DNA of 43,258 nt from contig JAJSPD010000160.1 in NCBI GenBank assembly GCA_021307315.1, forward strand, positions 1 to 43,258, given 5' to 3'. The DNA is from Bisporella sp. PMI_857 (taxonomy: Eukaryota; Ascomycota; Leotiomycetes; Helotiales; Helotiaceae). The notes beneath the pieces are model-generated. The model was not told where the DNA came from. It made no database searches and was given only the letters and a program-made list of their open reading frames with translations. The position numbers and the translations under genes are program-made. Positions 32,263 through 41,678 of the stretch are shown here, piece after piece; position 1 is the first letter of the stretch, and every line of letters begins with the position of its first letter.

Positions 32263-33717
32263 TCACGCTTTTTTAAGCAGGTGGAAGCCTGTTGTTACGA
32301 TTCGACCGCCAACCAGCAGGGTCGCTCCGCAAATCATAATTGAGCCTCCGAACATCTGTGAGTGCAAATAACCACCATGGTTTGCTTGAATGATTGCACC
32401 AGCAATCGGTGGACCTGTAAGGCAGCCGATACTGATAACTGAGAAGACCATGCCAATCCTAATACCTAATTTGCTCAGATCGGATGTCAAGCTACCTAGA
32501 GCAGGTGGGAATAGACTTTGAACGCCAGCTCCGAAGAAACCATAGATAATTACAATAGCCCATAGCCCGTTGATTGTATGAGCAGCGGCCCAGCAGTATA
32601 CGAGCAGGCCCGACGAAATCACGAACAGAATGAGAGTGTTCACAGGACCGAGCCACCTGTCCGCGAGGATTGCAGGAACAATGCGACCTGGGATACCGAT
32701 GGCATTCATGACCAGTAACAGATTGAGAGAATCTTTTGGGGACATGCCAATAAAATCTTTCGCGAAAGTGGCAACCTTGATGAGAGGAAATATCAGTATC
32801 ATGTACGAAAACATGGAGTAGCTACTTTGGCTTACATAATAATAGGCAAAGTAGACCCCCATGAAAGCAAGGAACATGCCGGAGCTGAAAAGGACGTAAG
32901 ATGCCTCCTTGAAGGCAGCAAACTCGATGAATGGGCCTGTAACACGTGGAGGGATACGTGTGCGAGCGAGACTTAGAATGATGACGCCGTTGGCGAGAAT
33001 GACGAAGCCCATGACTCTCAGAGTCCATGGAAATCCAATCTTATAAAGTAGCTGCCTCGCGATGGTGGTAAAGACGATGCCACCCGTGACAAAGCCGTTT
33101 GCAATACCAGATATTGCCAAGGCTCGCTTCTTTAGAAAGTACGTCGATATTAACGTGACGGTAGGGCAGAACACTAGGCCATCGCCTAAGCCAACACAGA
33201 TACCTTGGGCAAGGAACAGCTGCCAGTATTGAGTAGCAAAGGAAGTTGCAAACACACCGACTAGCTGCAATGTCAAGCCTGCAATCAAGACGTGGCGGTA
33301 ATATCCAGCATCTGTTGCGCGACCGGAGAAGGTGCTAATGAAGTATATGAGAAATGTTTGAACCGAGCCAATCCAGGAGATATCTGAGGGTGACCTATCT
33401 AAGGTAGTGGCATAATAGGCTTGGAAAACCCCAAAAGCACTAATATATCCCCAAGAATTGAACACCACCAAGTGGCCAACCAGAACTTGGAGCCATGCTC
33501 TGGTGCCTCCGTCTGGAGGTGGCCCTACAGCATCGGCCTGATGGGATCGCCGAAAATATGCTGGAAGGCGCTTCCCTAGGGCAGCAGCCGACAGCTTTTC
33601 ATTAGCATCCGCAGGAAAATCTGCGATGTCGGAAGTGGAAGTATGTTCAAGCACATTTGCTGCACCGCTTCCCGTCGATGGGGTGGATGATGTCGGCTTG
33701 CTTTGGCTGTCCGTCAT
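32263..33717 (-). CDS. MFS transporter, monocarboxylate-permease-like
   Basis: The minus strand encodes about 12 membrane segments after a ~70-residue polar N-terminus ending in PPPDGGTRAWLQVLVGHLVV. This PPDGG-x-W motif opens fungal MCT/MCH-type major facilitator proteins. The unspliced frame is 484 aa. A 60-base GTAAGC...CATCAAG intron (32835-32776, no stop, multiple of three) interrupts a membrane segment. Splicing it gives 464 aa and restores the usual FAYYY|VATFAKDFIG sequence. A likely 5'-leader intron lies at 33832-33776 (GTAAGT, CTAAC, GTAG). The family moves short carboxylates across membranes, but many fungal members have no known substrate. The gene appears intact, unlike its neighbours. 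Confidence 0.85.
   Translation of the reverse strand: MTDSQSKPTSSTPSTGSGAANVLEHTSTSDIADFPADANEKLSAAALGKRLPAYFRRSHQADAVGPPPDGGTRAWLQVLVGHLVVFNSWGYISAFGVFQAYYATTLDRSPSDISWIGSVQTFLIYFISTFSGRATDAGYYRHVLIAGLTLQLVGVFATSFATQYWQLFLAQGICVGLGDGLVFCPTVTLISTYFLKKRALAISGIANGFVTGGIVFTTIARQLLYKIGFPWTLRVMGFVILANGVIILSLARTRIPPRVTGPFIEFAAFKEASYVLFSSGMFLAFMGVYFAYYYVSQSSYSMFSYMILIFPLIKVATFAKDFIGMSPKDSLNLLLVMNAIGIPGRIVPAILADRWLGPVNTLILFVISSGLLVYCWAAAHTINGLWAIVIIYGFFGAGVQSLFPPALGSLTSDLSKLGIRIGMVFSVISIGCLTGPPIAGAIIQANHGGYLHSQMFGGSIMICGATLLVGGRIVTTGFHLLKKA
32776..32835 (-). other. Stopless 60-base intron in the MFS gene
   Basis: Donor GTAAGC, branch-like TACTGAT, acceptor ATCAAG. It encodes 20 residues in frame when retained, so both spliced and retained forms stay open. 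Confidence 0.65.
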
Positions 33718-34320
33718 GAGACCTTTACGTTTGCTTTGGAAACCCGGAGAAACTTTGGCTTCTACCTGGAGTACTCTACAAGGTGCGTGTTAGTTCCACT
33801 CTTACTTGTTTTCTGGGGTGAGAAATACTTACCACGTGGTATTTCGAGTGCTTTCTGTCAAATCGACAAAGCTCCGGTTCGGCCAAGATCAAAGGATAGT
33901 GGACCTTTATAAACATCTAGGCGGACTGTTTCAGATTTGAGAGAAGAAATTGGAAGGGACGCTTGTTGCGGCGGTCCAGTTATCAGTCGACTAGTGTATG
34001 CCGAGAGAGAATGAACGAGATCTGTGGTAGGTACCTCTCAAACGGTGTATGGATATGTCATGTCCAGAAATTCCTCGAAATTCTCCAGCACGGCCGACCC
34101 ATTAAGCTAGTCAATTTCAAGCTGCGCTTATAACAAGTGAGGAATATATCTCCAGACTTCAAATTGGTCCTGTCAATGCTAGACCTTTGCTAGTCAAATT
34201 CGACCAGATCATGTCGCATTTTGCAACGTGCTAAAATAGCACCCTGTTTAACCGCCTAAAAGGCACTATAAATAGAACGCGATCAACATGTAGATGGAAC
34301 ATGAAGATGGGAGAAATGCA

Positions 34321-34534
34321 GGGCAGTGTTCGCAATAGTATTTGCATAATACTATGCAGTGTAAGGAAGACCAGTACAAGGCCAGTGTTTGCCTTAAAGT
34401 AATTTTGACAGCAACAAATGTTGCATTGCTGTGTTACTTATTTCAATGCTACGGCAACTACTGCCACGGGCCTTTTACTGGGCCTTGCTTACGTTGCATA
34501 GTATTATGCAAATATTATTGCGAACACTACCCCA
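34321..34534. mobile_element. Short MITE-like element with ~38-base inverted ends
   Basis: The left end GGGCAGTGTTCGCAATAGTA... (34321-34358) matches the inverted right end (34495-34533) with about three differences. The AGTGTTCGCAATA core and TTTGCATAATACTATGCA inner part are shared. No transposase. Terminal AGTG/CACT resembles hAT ends, but I could not find a clean 8-base duplication, so the superfamily is open. Confidence 0.65.
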
Positions 34535-35581
34535 CAAATGCTTTCAGGAAAATAGGCAAGGTATTCGCTTCTCAACGTAGACGGTATCCGTCTAACGTAC
34601 CCTTCGGACATATTCTGCCGACGGTGTGTCCATCCCAATATGTGCAAGGTACATTGTTTCTTACGGTAAGCCTGTTTCTATACCTGCGTTCTTGGCTGGT
34701 AGTGCTAGACTAGTGCTCATGTAGTGAACCACGATACCTCCCGATTAATATTCGAGGAATTCGTTACCTTAAAGCCTTGTCATCTGCACTGTGTAATTGT
34801 ATAAGAAGCATCAAGATGCCGATAGATTTGTGATCTTTTCCATTGGTGGAATGCTTTACAAGGTTCGTTTAGCCCGTTGGAGGATTCATGTGGGGTGGGT
34901 AGACCCGTAACGAATTGCGTCATTTTCTCGCAGATGGATGTTTACAGGTCAGTCAACCAACGGAGGACGAGTTCAACCGTGTTTACAGTATTGTACTTAC
35001 AGAAAGATAGAAGCCAAGATGAACCTAAATTGCGTAGGGGACCATCGTGTAAACATGAATCCAGATGAGGAAAGTTTTTGTTCCCCTGCCCCCAGCTCGG
35101 TACAACTACTTCCCCCCTTGTTAAAGGTTAAATGTAATATTTATATTTGTGGATCAGCCAAGGCCACCACTTCAGGGGGTTCTAACCAATAGTTCAGGGG
35201 ATGTATAAGTTCACCGCTTCCTATTTAAAACACAAAAGAATATTGTGGGTATATATTGACCAAGCCAGTCGTATGACTCACACGTGGCACGTGATGGCGC
35301 ACGCGCCATCACACCCCCTTTATCTTAGAACGTAGGGTAGAACTCAATACAACAACAATTACCATATCCATCAAGAGCAAGAGCACGGCCTAGAGCTGTG
35401 CCTTTTGCCCCGTGGAAGGTAAGGAGGGGGCATACTATCACTGATCAGCGCAAATCAAAAACTTTTTCTTACTAATCAATCAATCAATCAATCAATTACA
35501 ACTTATTCAACCGAATACTTTACAGCTCGTTACGGAACAGATAGTACGTACGTGTTACACTGCAGATCCGTAGAAAACTAA
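34535..35581. other. Intergenic; possible old LTR debris
   Basis: A 10-base perfect inverted repeat (GTGATGGCGC / GCGCCATCAC, 35291-35312) and the stretch 35330-35560 have the look of a fungal LTR (CA-rich 5' leader, AATC repeats). There is no second copy in the window to prove it. Confidence 0.25.
35473..35496. repeat. AATC microsatellite
   Basis: Five tandem AATC units (TAATCAATCAATCAATCAAT...). Confidence 0.85.
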
Positions 35582-35819
35582 TCAACAAACTTTTTTTTCT
35601 TTTTTCTCCGAACCGCAGATTTGCAGAACTAATAACGTGCAATAGCTTCTGCCGGCTTTACTAACTTCGAAAAAAAGTAAAAAAACTACAAAGTTAACTT
35701 GCCCGAAGTTTTTATCGAAAAACTCATCGAATTTTTTAAATATAAGCTTTAAGAATATAACTACTACAATAACGTAAATAAAAACTTGTGGAATTTCTTT
35801 TGCATAAATTTTAAAAGCT
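35582..35819. repeat. AT-rich decayed sequence, left half of the chromovirus target
   Basis: Strongly AT-biased with homopurine/homopyrimidine runs. It is continuous with 41679-42273 once the chromovirus is removed (TTACA target). Its original identity is not recognisable. Confidence 0.5.
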
Positions 35820-35824
35820 TTACA

Positions 35825-36027
35825 TGTCACGGCGCTGGCGCGCCTACGGCTTCTATAAGGCCTGACGGCCTGTAAGGCACCCGTGGGGACACTCGCGTAG
35901 CACGTCACGTGATCCGAACTCCTGTATATAGGCTTCCCTTTCTACTTCCATAGTTCTGTAGTTCTATTATTCTCGATTCTTACCCGTATTACTTTGAGCC
36001 GTTGCTCCAATCCTACGTGCCGTGACA
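35825..36027 (+). repeat. 5' LTR of the chromovirus
   Basis: 203 bases, TG...CA ends inside an inverted TGTCAC/GTGACA. A TATATA box lies at 35925-35930, so transcription probably starts near 35960. Matches the 3' LTR at every base I compared. Confidence 0.95.
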
Positions 36028-36029
36028 TT

Positions 36030-36040
36030 ATAATAGAACT
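36030..36040 (+). promoter_or_regulatory. Self-priming primer-binding site (putative)
   Basis: ATAATAGAACT, two bases after the 5' LTR, is the exact complement of AGTTCTATTAT at 35960-35970 inside the LTR, about 30 bases after the TATA box. This is the layout of Tf1-type self-priming, where the first ~11 bases of the RNA fold back. No tRNA 3'-end match is obvious. Confidence 0.5.
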
Positions 36041-36284
36041 CACATCACATCACAATTCTACTTGCGGAAGTATAACCCTTACCCTTACACACGGCTTGCA
36101 CGCCCGTCGTACTCAGTTCCAGCCTTTATTGCGCTGAAGATTCAGGATCTTTGTGAGACAGAGATCACACAGTCAAGCGTCGATACTCGAGAAGTACATA
36201 CGCGCCCGTACGGCCCCGGAAACCCCGCTACGGTATTATTATCAATTACTACAACAGTCACTGTTAACTCGCTTTGCTGATACC

Positions 36285-37493
36285 ATGGCTGAAGCTATTC
36301 CCAGAGATGGAGTAAGCAGAGCAAAAGGCAAGGGAAAGGCAAAACCGACAGAAACGCCAAGCACTGTGGATACTCCAGTTGATACCCAAGAGACCATAGT
36401 AGTGGACCCTACAACTGTCAGTCAGGCAACGTTGATAGCACTGATAGAACGACTAGAGAACAGTCAAAGAGAGCAAGCTCGGGCTCAAGAACGGAGATTG
36501 GCAGCCCTGGAAAGAAGGTTCACTAGTCGAAACCGCTCTCAAACAAGTGATACAGGGGACAGCCCTAACGCCAACCGCCCTAGGCGCAGTCGGGAACAGC
36601 TTTCAGAAGCTCCAACGCACGGCGGTTTCAAAAGAACCAAAGACGTCAAAGAGCTTACGGATGGTGTAGACCCGACATACCGTTCTTGGAAAATAGCGCT
36701 TTCAGTTAAGTTTCGGAACTCTCGGAGCCAATTTTCTGACGAACAGACCCGTATGGATTACCTGTTTATTAGCACTGGTGGAGATGCACAGCAACACCTG
36801 GAAACACGCATGGAATCAGAAAGCGCGGATCCTTTCGACTCCGTGGATGACATGCTAGCTCACCTCGACATGCTATTTGTTGACTCGAACGAGGTTAGCG
36901 AAAGTAAGGTCGCCTACTATGAGCTAATGATGAAAGAAAGCGAAACGTTTGCAACGTTCCGCACCAGGTTTCTGCAGCTGGCAAGCAAAGGTAACGTGCC
37001 TAAGGAAGACTGGAAAAATGACTTGTTTCGGAAACTTACGGTCAGTTTGCAAACAAGCCTCATGCCCGTAAAGGCTACTCTCGACAGTTTCCAAGAGCTG
37101 AGCGATCGAGCTCACGGCGTCTACCAGGACCAAGCACATCTTCAGAAGCGCTTGGCTCGTAGGAGCAAGCGAAGAGCTTTCCCGGAAGCAGAGAGTGATT
37201 CATCTCCAACTACGACCAATCGTAGCTCGTCAGGGAAGCTCCCAGTAACAGCAGCGACGTCAGGATCCCTTTTACGGGGGACCACGCCTACAATACAGCC
37301 ACGCAAGAGCCAGACACCTGCCCCAGCATCTGAAGAGGTATGCTACAACTGCAACAAGCCAGGTCACTACGCATCCTCGTGTCCGTTACCACGCAGGCCA
37401 ACGCCTGTAAAAACCCTAGAAGCTGTATCGGAAGAAAAGGTGACAGTAGAGTTTGTCAGTGACTCGGAAGATCAGGGAAACGAATCACCCTAG
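36285..37493 (+). CDS. Gag-like protein with CCHC zinc knuckle
   Basis: 402 aa from the ATG at 36285 in context ACCATGG; the frame is open to an earlier ATG at 36153, which I regard as leader. Features are a basic N-terminus, a central capsid-like region (KELTDGVDPTYRSWKIALSV, typical of sushi-group Gag), and a zinc knuckle CYNCNKPGHYASSC near the C-terminus. The stop at 37491-37493 overlaps the pol frame by 31 bases. It packages element RNA into virus-like particles. Confidence 0.9.
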   Translation: MAEAIPRDGVSRAKGKGKAKPTETPSTVDTPVDTQETIVVDPTTVSQATLIALIERLENSQREQARAQERRLAALERRFTSRNRSQTSDTGDSPNANRPRRSREQLSEAPTHGGFKRTKDVKELTDGVDPTYRSWKIALSVKFRNSRSQFSDEQTRMDYLFISTGGDAQQHLETRMESESADPFDSVDDMLAHLDMLFVDSNEVSESKVAYYELMMKESETFATFRTRFLQLASKGNVPKEDWKNDLFRKLTVSLQTSLMPVKATLDSFQELSDRAHGVYQDQAHLQKRLARRSKRRAFPEAESDSSPTTTNRSSSGKLPVTAATSGSLLRGTTPTIQPRKSQTPAPASEEVCYNCNKPGHYASSCPLPRRPTPVKTLEAVSEEKVTVEFVSDSEDQGNESP

Positions 37494-40400
37494 GCAAAGT
37501 CTCCTACCTAGGGCGGAGAAAGCAAGTCAACTCCAAAGGAATAGACTTGAGAAAGTTGATCGGCGGGCCGCCACTGAACAAAGCATGTACGTTAGTTAAG
37601 AATGGATTTGCTTATAACACTGTGGCTCTTCTTGATACTGGAGCGAACGGATGGCTTTTTATCGACACGGCTTTAGCCGACCTGTTGAAAAAACGTTTTG
37701 GTTGTACCGTACAACAACTGGCCAACCCAGTACCTGTAACTGGTTTTAATGACAAAGAAGGAGCCGTAATCTCTCAGGCTTTAGTTACTACGCTAGAGAT
37801 CGATGGGAGAAGGTTCACTGACTCAATATTTTTGATCACCGACTTAGGGCACCATGAAGTGATCGTAGGTAGAAAGTGGATGGCAGAAATGGATATAGCT
37901 CTTGCGGTTCGCAAACGCAAGCTGGTATGGCCTACGGCTTTACCACGAACCGTAACGTTTGACCGTTCTATTTTGTATTCCAAGGACATGCTGGAAGAAG
38001 CTCCTGTCGATCACGCGGCTCAAGAAGATATGAACAGAAGGGATGAAGCGTTCAACAGAACTGTTTCTGTTCCTGTTTACACTATTCTCCCGCGTCAAGA
38101 AGCGTCTTTTTCACTATCTTTTTCAACGACTGACGCGTCCAGGATCGACGTGGAATCTACAGCTACCTCTAAGTCAGCTGTCGAGGAGGTGGCTGAGCTT
38201 GTTGTCGCAGCTAAGCCGGCAAAGAACCGTTTCTGGTATGCAGGCAAAACGGATTACAACCATCACATGAAAGACAACTTGCAAAAGATGGAAGAACAGC
38301 TTGCGGGCGTAGTCAAGCCACGTTTGACAAAAGCTACCCGCAAAATAGTCAACAAGATCCGCAAAGTCACAGCAAGCACTCTCGGCTTCGACATTGCTGT
38401 AATTAGCGCTTCCGCATTCACGCTAAATCTCAAGCGGAAGGACAACGAGGTGTTCGCAGTTAGCTTGTACGAGCTGGATAGGCTGCTGGAAGAGCGTCGA
38501 GCGTCGGAACAGGTAGGCCTATGCAACATAGACTATGACGAAGACGAGCGGTTGGTAGAAGATCTAGTGCTGAGCGAATATCAGGACTTGAAAGATATAT
38601 TCTCGAAAAAGGCATCAGATAAGTTACCTCCGCACCGAACTGCTGTAGATCACAAAATCGAACTTACGGGTGAAAATACTCTTCGGCATAGCCCGCTGAT
38701 CCGACTGACGACAGAGGAGCTGCAAACGCTGAAGGATTATATTATAGACAACTTGGATAAAGGCTTCATCGCTCCTAGCCAAGCTCCATTTGCAGCGCCA
38801 GTGCTGTTTGTACGAAAACCTAACGGAAGCTTACGGCTGTGTATCGACTATCGCAAACTCAACAGTATCACCCGTAAAGATCAGTACCCTCTTCCGCTTA
38901 TTGACGAAACTCTGTCTCGACTCACGAAAGCCAAAGTATTCACCAAGCTAGACATACGACAAGCGTTCTACAGAATACGGATACACCCCGATTCTGAAGA
39001 ACTGACTACATTCCGTACTCGTTACGGAACGTACAAATGCAAAGTGCTACCTTTCGGCTTGACCAACGGCCCTGCAACTTATCAGCGCTACATGAACGAA
39101 GTATTGTTCGATTACCTCGATGATTTTTGCACCGCTTACTTAGATGACATTTTGATATATTCAGAGAACGAGCTAGAGCATACGGAGCACGTCCGCAAAG
39201 TGCTACTACGACTTCGTGAAGCTGGACTGCAAGTAGATATCAAGAAAACCGAATTCAACGTCACCCGAACCAAGTACTTAGGGTTCATTGTGACTACTAA
39301 CGGTATCGAAGTAGACCCAGAGAAAGTACAAATTGTTACTGACTGGAAGCCCCCTACATCTGTACGCGGCATACAGTCATTTCTCGGCTTTTGCAATTTT
39401 TACCGACGATTCATTAAGGACTACGGAGCTATTGCCCGCCCGTTGAACCACTTGACAGGCAAGGACGTTCCATTCGACTTCAATGACGAGTGTCACGCAT
39501 CGTTCGAGCAGCTGAAGCAAGCGCTGGTTACGGCCCCGGTACTGACCCATTACGACCCGCAAAAAGAGGTTTTGCTGGAAACAGACGCTTCTGACGGGGT
39601 GATTGCGGGAGTATTGTCTCAAAGAGCTACAGACGACGAAAACGCTTTATGGCAACCTGTAGGCTATTTCTCAAAAACCTTGACTCCTGCAGAGCTTAAC
39701 TACCAGATACACGACAAAGAAATGCTAGCTATAGTTCGCTCTTTCGAACAATGGAGAGCTGATTTAGCACGAACCGACCACAAAGTCAAAGTAGTTACTG
39801 ATCACAAAGCACTGGAGTATTTTATGACCTCTAAGGAGCTCAACGGCCGCCAGGCTAGGTGGGCTGAAGCATTATCCGAATTCTTCTTTACAATTACATA
39901 TCGACCGGGCCGCAAGAATGAGAAAGCAGACGCGCTGACACGAAGAGATCAGGATACGGAAGATCTACAAGCCACGAAAAAACGTCATCGCACGCAACAG
40001 TTTCTTACAGATGACCAGGTCGACCCCCGTATCCGCGCAGAGCTGCTAAATGATACGCAGCACACACTCGCACCAATAGAAAAGCCGACAAGCGGACAAG
40101 CAACGACTTTGTCAGAAACTCTATCCCCATGGGTGCTCGCAGATCGAATTGTAGCTGCTAATCGCAGCTCTCCAGAGCTAGCAACAGACCGTCAGCGAGC
40201 AGCGAACGGAGAACAAAACTGGGCTGTAAGCAACGGGTTATTGCTGTGGCAAGGCCGACTAGTAGTCCCTCCTATCGACAATCTCCGCACGGAGTTAATT
40301 CAGGAAGCTCACGCTCAAGTGTCGGCAGCACACCCTGGCCGAACCAAGACTGTGGCTGTAATAGCTAGACGATACTGGTGGAAAAGCTTACGCACCGACG

Positions 40401-41470
40401 TAGAACGATACATGAACAACTGTAGAGAGTGCAGACGCGCTACAGTATTCAGAGACAAAGCTCCGGGCAAGCTACAACCTTTGCCAGTTCCGGAAAGGCC
40501 ATGGCAACACGTGGCCATGGACTTCAAATCGTACCCGACGGATCGTTACGGCTACGATTCGGTTCTAGTAGTAATAGACAGATTCAGTAAACAGTCCGTA
40601 ACGATGCCATGTTACAAAACGACAACCGCAAAAGACATGGCACAGCTGTTTATCGATCACGTTTACAGGTCACGAGGAGCACCAACTACTATTGTATCAG
40701 ACAGAGGTCCCCAGTTCATTTCAACGTTTTGGCACGAGCTTTGCCGAATTCTCGGAGTGAAACTTAAGCTTTCGACAGCTTTCCACCCTCAAACTGACGG
40801 GCAGACAGAAATCATGAACCAGTACCTTGATCAAAGGCTTCGGCCTTTTATAAATTATTATCAAGACAACTGGTCGAGCCTAGTAGCTTTAATGGACTAC
40901 GCGCAGCTGACTTTACCCCATGAAAGCTTAGGTATGCTGTCCCCGTTCGAAGTGCTCAACGGCTATGCGCCAACTACGTCCTATGATTGGAACAGGCCGA
41001 AAGAGCCTTTAACAGCCAGAGAAAAGCTAAGCGTAGAAGAAGCAACCGCTTTCGCTAAAAGAATGCACTTTACTTGGGACACTGCTCGTAGCTTGCTCCG
41101 CAAAGCTGCAATGGACCCGTTACCAGGCCAATTACCTGTTCCAGAACCACCTATACAGGTTACGGAGGACGAAGAGTGGGAAGTAGAAGAAATTCTAGCT
41201 GTTCGGGTCCGTAATCGACGGCTACAGTACAGAGCAAAATGGGTAGGTTACGATATCGATCCCGAATGGTATCCAGCCTCCAATTTCAAGTATAGCCCAC
41301 ACAAGCTCAGGGACTTCCACCTACACAACCCTACGCTCAGAGGACCGCCGGCAAACTTACCGAAATGGATCAAGGAATGGGAACAGGGCAAAGACGACTA
41401 CGATGAGCTAGAGGGCGATTCGGAAGCATCAGAAAGCTTGAGGGCAAGCTTTTTCGGAAGGGGGGGGTGA
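37463..41470 (+). CDS. Pol polyprotein: PR-RT-RH-IN-chromodomain (IN internally deleted)
   Basis: The frame opens at 37463, in -1 relative to gag, and has no initiating ATG near its start, so expression needs frameshifting. Numbering from 37547: protease LLDTGA (Asp30), RT with AYLDD (531-534), RNase H LETDAS (Asp680), integrase HPG...CRECRR zinc region (~929-965), catalytic D992, D1052 and E1088 (D-x59-D-x35-E), then a chromodomain (~1210-1262: EEWEVEEILAV, WVGYD). Between integrase core and chromodomain the GPY/F region is missing; the junction lies at 41093-41108. The stop TGA (41468-41470) directly precedes the 3' LTR. Confidence 0.92.
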   Translation, partial: LGRSGKRITLGKVSYLGRRKQVNSKGIDLRKLIGGPPLNKACTLVKNGFAYNTVALLDTGANGWLFIDTALADLLKKRFGCTVQQLANPVPVTGFNDKEGAVISQALVTTLEIDGRRFTDSIFLITDLGHHEVIVGRKWMAEMDIALAVRKRKLVWPTALPRTVTFDRSILYSKDMLEEAPVDHAAQEDMNRRDEAFNRTVSVPVYTILPRQEASFSLSFSTTDASRIDVESTATSKSAVEEVAELVVAAKPAKNRFWYAGKTDYNHHMKDNLQKMEEQLAGVVKPRLTKATRKIVNKIRKVTASTLGFDIAVISASAFTLNLKRKDNEVFAVSLYELDRLLEERRASEQVGLCNIDYDEDERLVEDLVLSEYQDLKDIFSKKASDKLPPHRTAVDHKIELTGENTLRHSPLIRLTTEELQTLKDYIIDNLDKGFIAPSQAPFAAPVLFVRKPNGSLRLCIDYRKLNSITRKDQYPLPLIDETLSRLTKAKVFTKLDIRQAFYRIRIHPDSEELTTFRTRYGTYKCKVLPFGLTNGPATYQRYMNEVLFDYLDDFCTAYLDDILIYSENELEHTEHVRKVLLRLREAGLQVDIKKTEFNVTRTKYLGFIVTTNGIEVDPEKVQIVTDWKPPTSVRGIQSFLGFCNFYRRFIKDYGAIARPLNHLTGKDVPFDFNDECHASFEQLKQALVTAPVLTHYDPQKEVLLETDASDGVIAGVLSQRATDDENALWQPVGYFSKTLTPAELNYQIHDKEMLAIVRSFEQWRADLARTDHKVKVVTDHKALEYFMTSKELNGRQARWAEALSEFFFTITYRPGRKNEKADALTRRDQDTEDLQATKKRHRTQQFLTDDQVDPRIRAELLNDTQHTLAPIEKPTSGQATTLSETLSPWVLADRIVAANRSSPELATDRQRAANGEQNWAVSNGLLLWQGRLVVPPIDNLRTELIQEAHAQVSAAHPGRTKTVAVIARRYWWKSLRTDVERYMNNCRECRRATVFRDKAPGKLQPLPVPERPWQHVAMDFKSYPTDRYGYDSVLVVIDRFSKQSVTMPCYKTTTAKDMAQLFIDHVYRSRGAPTTIVSDRGPQFISTFWHELCRILGVKLKLSTAFHPQTDGQTEIMNQYLDQRLRPFINYYQDNWSSLVALMDYAQLTLPHESLGMLSPFEVLNGYAPTTSYDWNRPKEPLTAREKLSVEEATAFAKRMHFTWDTARSLLRKAAMDPLPGQLPVPEPPIQVTEDEEWEVEEILAVRVRNRRLQYRAKWVGYDIDPEWYPASNFKYSPHKLRDFHLHNPTLRGPPANLPKWIKEWEQGKDDYDELEGDSEASESLRASFFGRGG
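37475..37513 (+). promoter_or_regulatory. -1 ribosomal frameshift signal between gag and pol
   Basis: Heptamer G-GGA-AAC (37475-37481) is in the gag frame as X-XXY-YYZ. A 6-base spacer follows, then a 7-bp hairpin CCCTAGG (37488-37494) / CCTAGGG (37507-37513) with a 12-base loop. The hairpin overlaps the gag stop. Slipping -1 enters the open pol frame. Confidence 0.75.
41456..41467 (+). promoter_or_regulatory. Polypurine tract
   Basis: GGAAGGGGGGGG immediately upstream of TGA and the 3' LTR. It primes plus-strand DNA synthesis in LTR elements. Confidence 0.8.
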
Positions 41471-41673
41471 TGTCACGGCGCTGGCGCGCCTACGGCTTCT
41501 ATAAGGCCTGACGGCCTGTAAGGCACCCGTGGGGACACTCGCGTAGCACGTCACGTGATCCGAACTCCTGTATATAGGCTTCCCTTTCTACTTCCATAGT
41601 TCTGTAGTTCTATTATTCTCGATTCTTACCCGTATTACTTTGAGCCGTTGCTCCAATCCTACGTGCCGTGACA
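41471..41673 (+). repeat. 3' LTR of the chromovirus
   Basis: 203 bases, same ends as the 5' LTR, followed by TTACA (41674-41678), the copy of the target duplication. Confidence 0.95.
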
Positions 41674-41678
41674 TTACA

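Larger units (their letters stand above)
35825..41673 (+). mobile_element. Ty3/gypsy chromovirus (Tf1/sushi-like), young insertion
   Basis: It has two 203-base LTRs, identical by eye, starting TGTCAC and ending GTGACA. The five-base target duplication TTACA is at 35820-35824 and 41674-41678. Order inside: self-priming-type PBS, gag, pol with protease, RT, RNase H, integrase and chromodomain, then a polypurine tract touching the 3' LTR. Pol order (integrase last) plus the chromodomain place it among chromoviruses. LTR identity suggests recent insertion. Integrase has an internal 79-codon deletion, so the copy may not move by itself. Confidence 0.95.

Noticed and set aside
35291..35312. Perfect inverted repeat as a solo LTR end
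   Set aside because: No second copy or target duplication in the window; kept only as possible debris.
36153..36284. N-terminal extension of Gag
   Set aside because: The downstream ATG at 36285 has a strong context and starts a typical Gag; the upstream part looks like leader.
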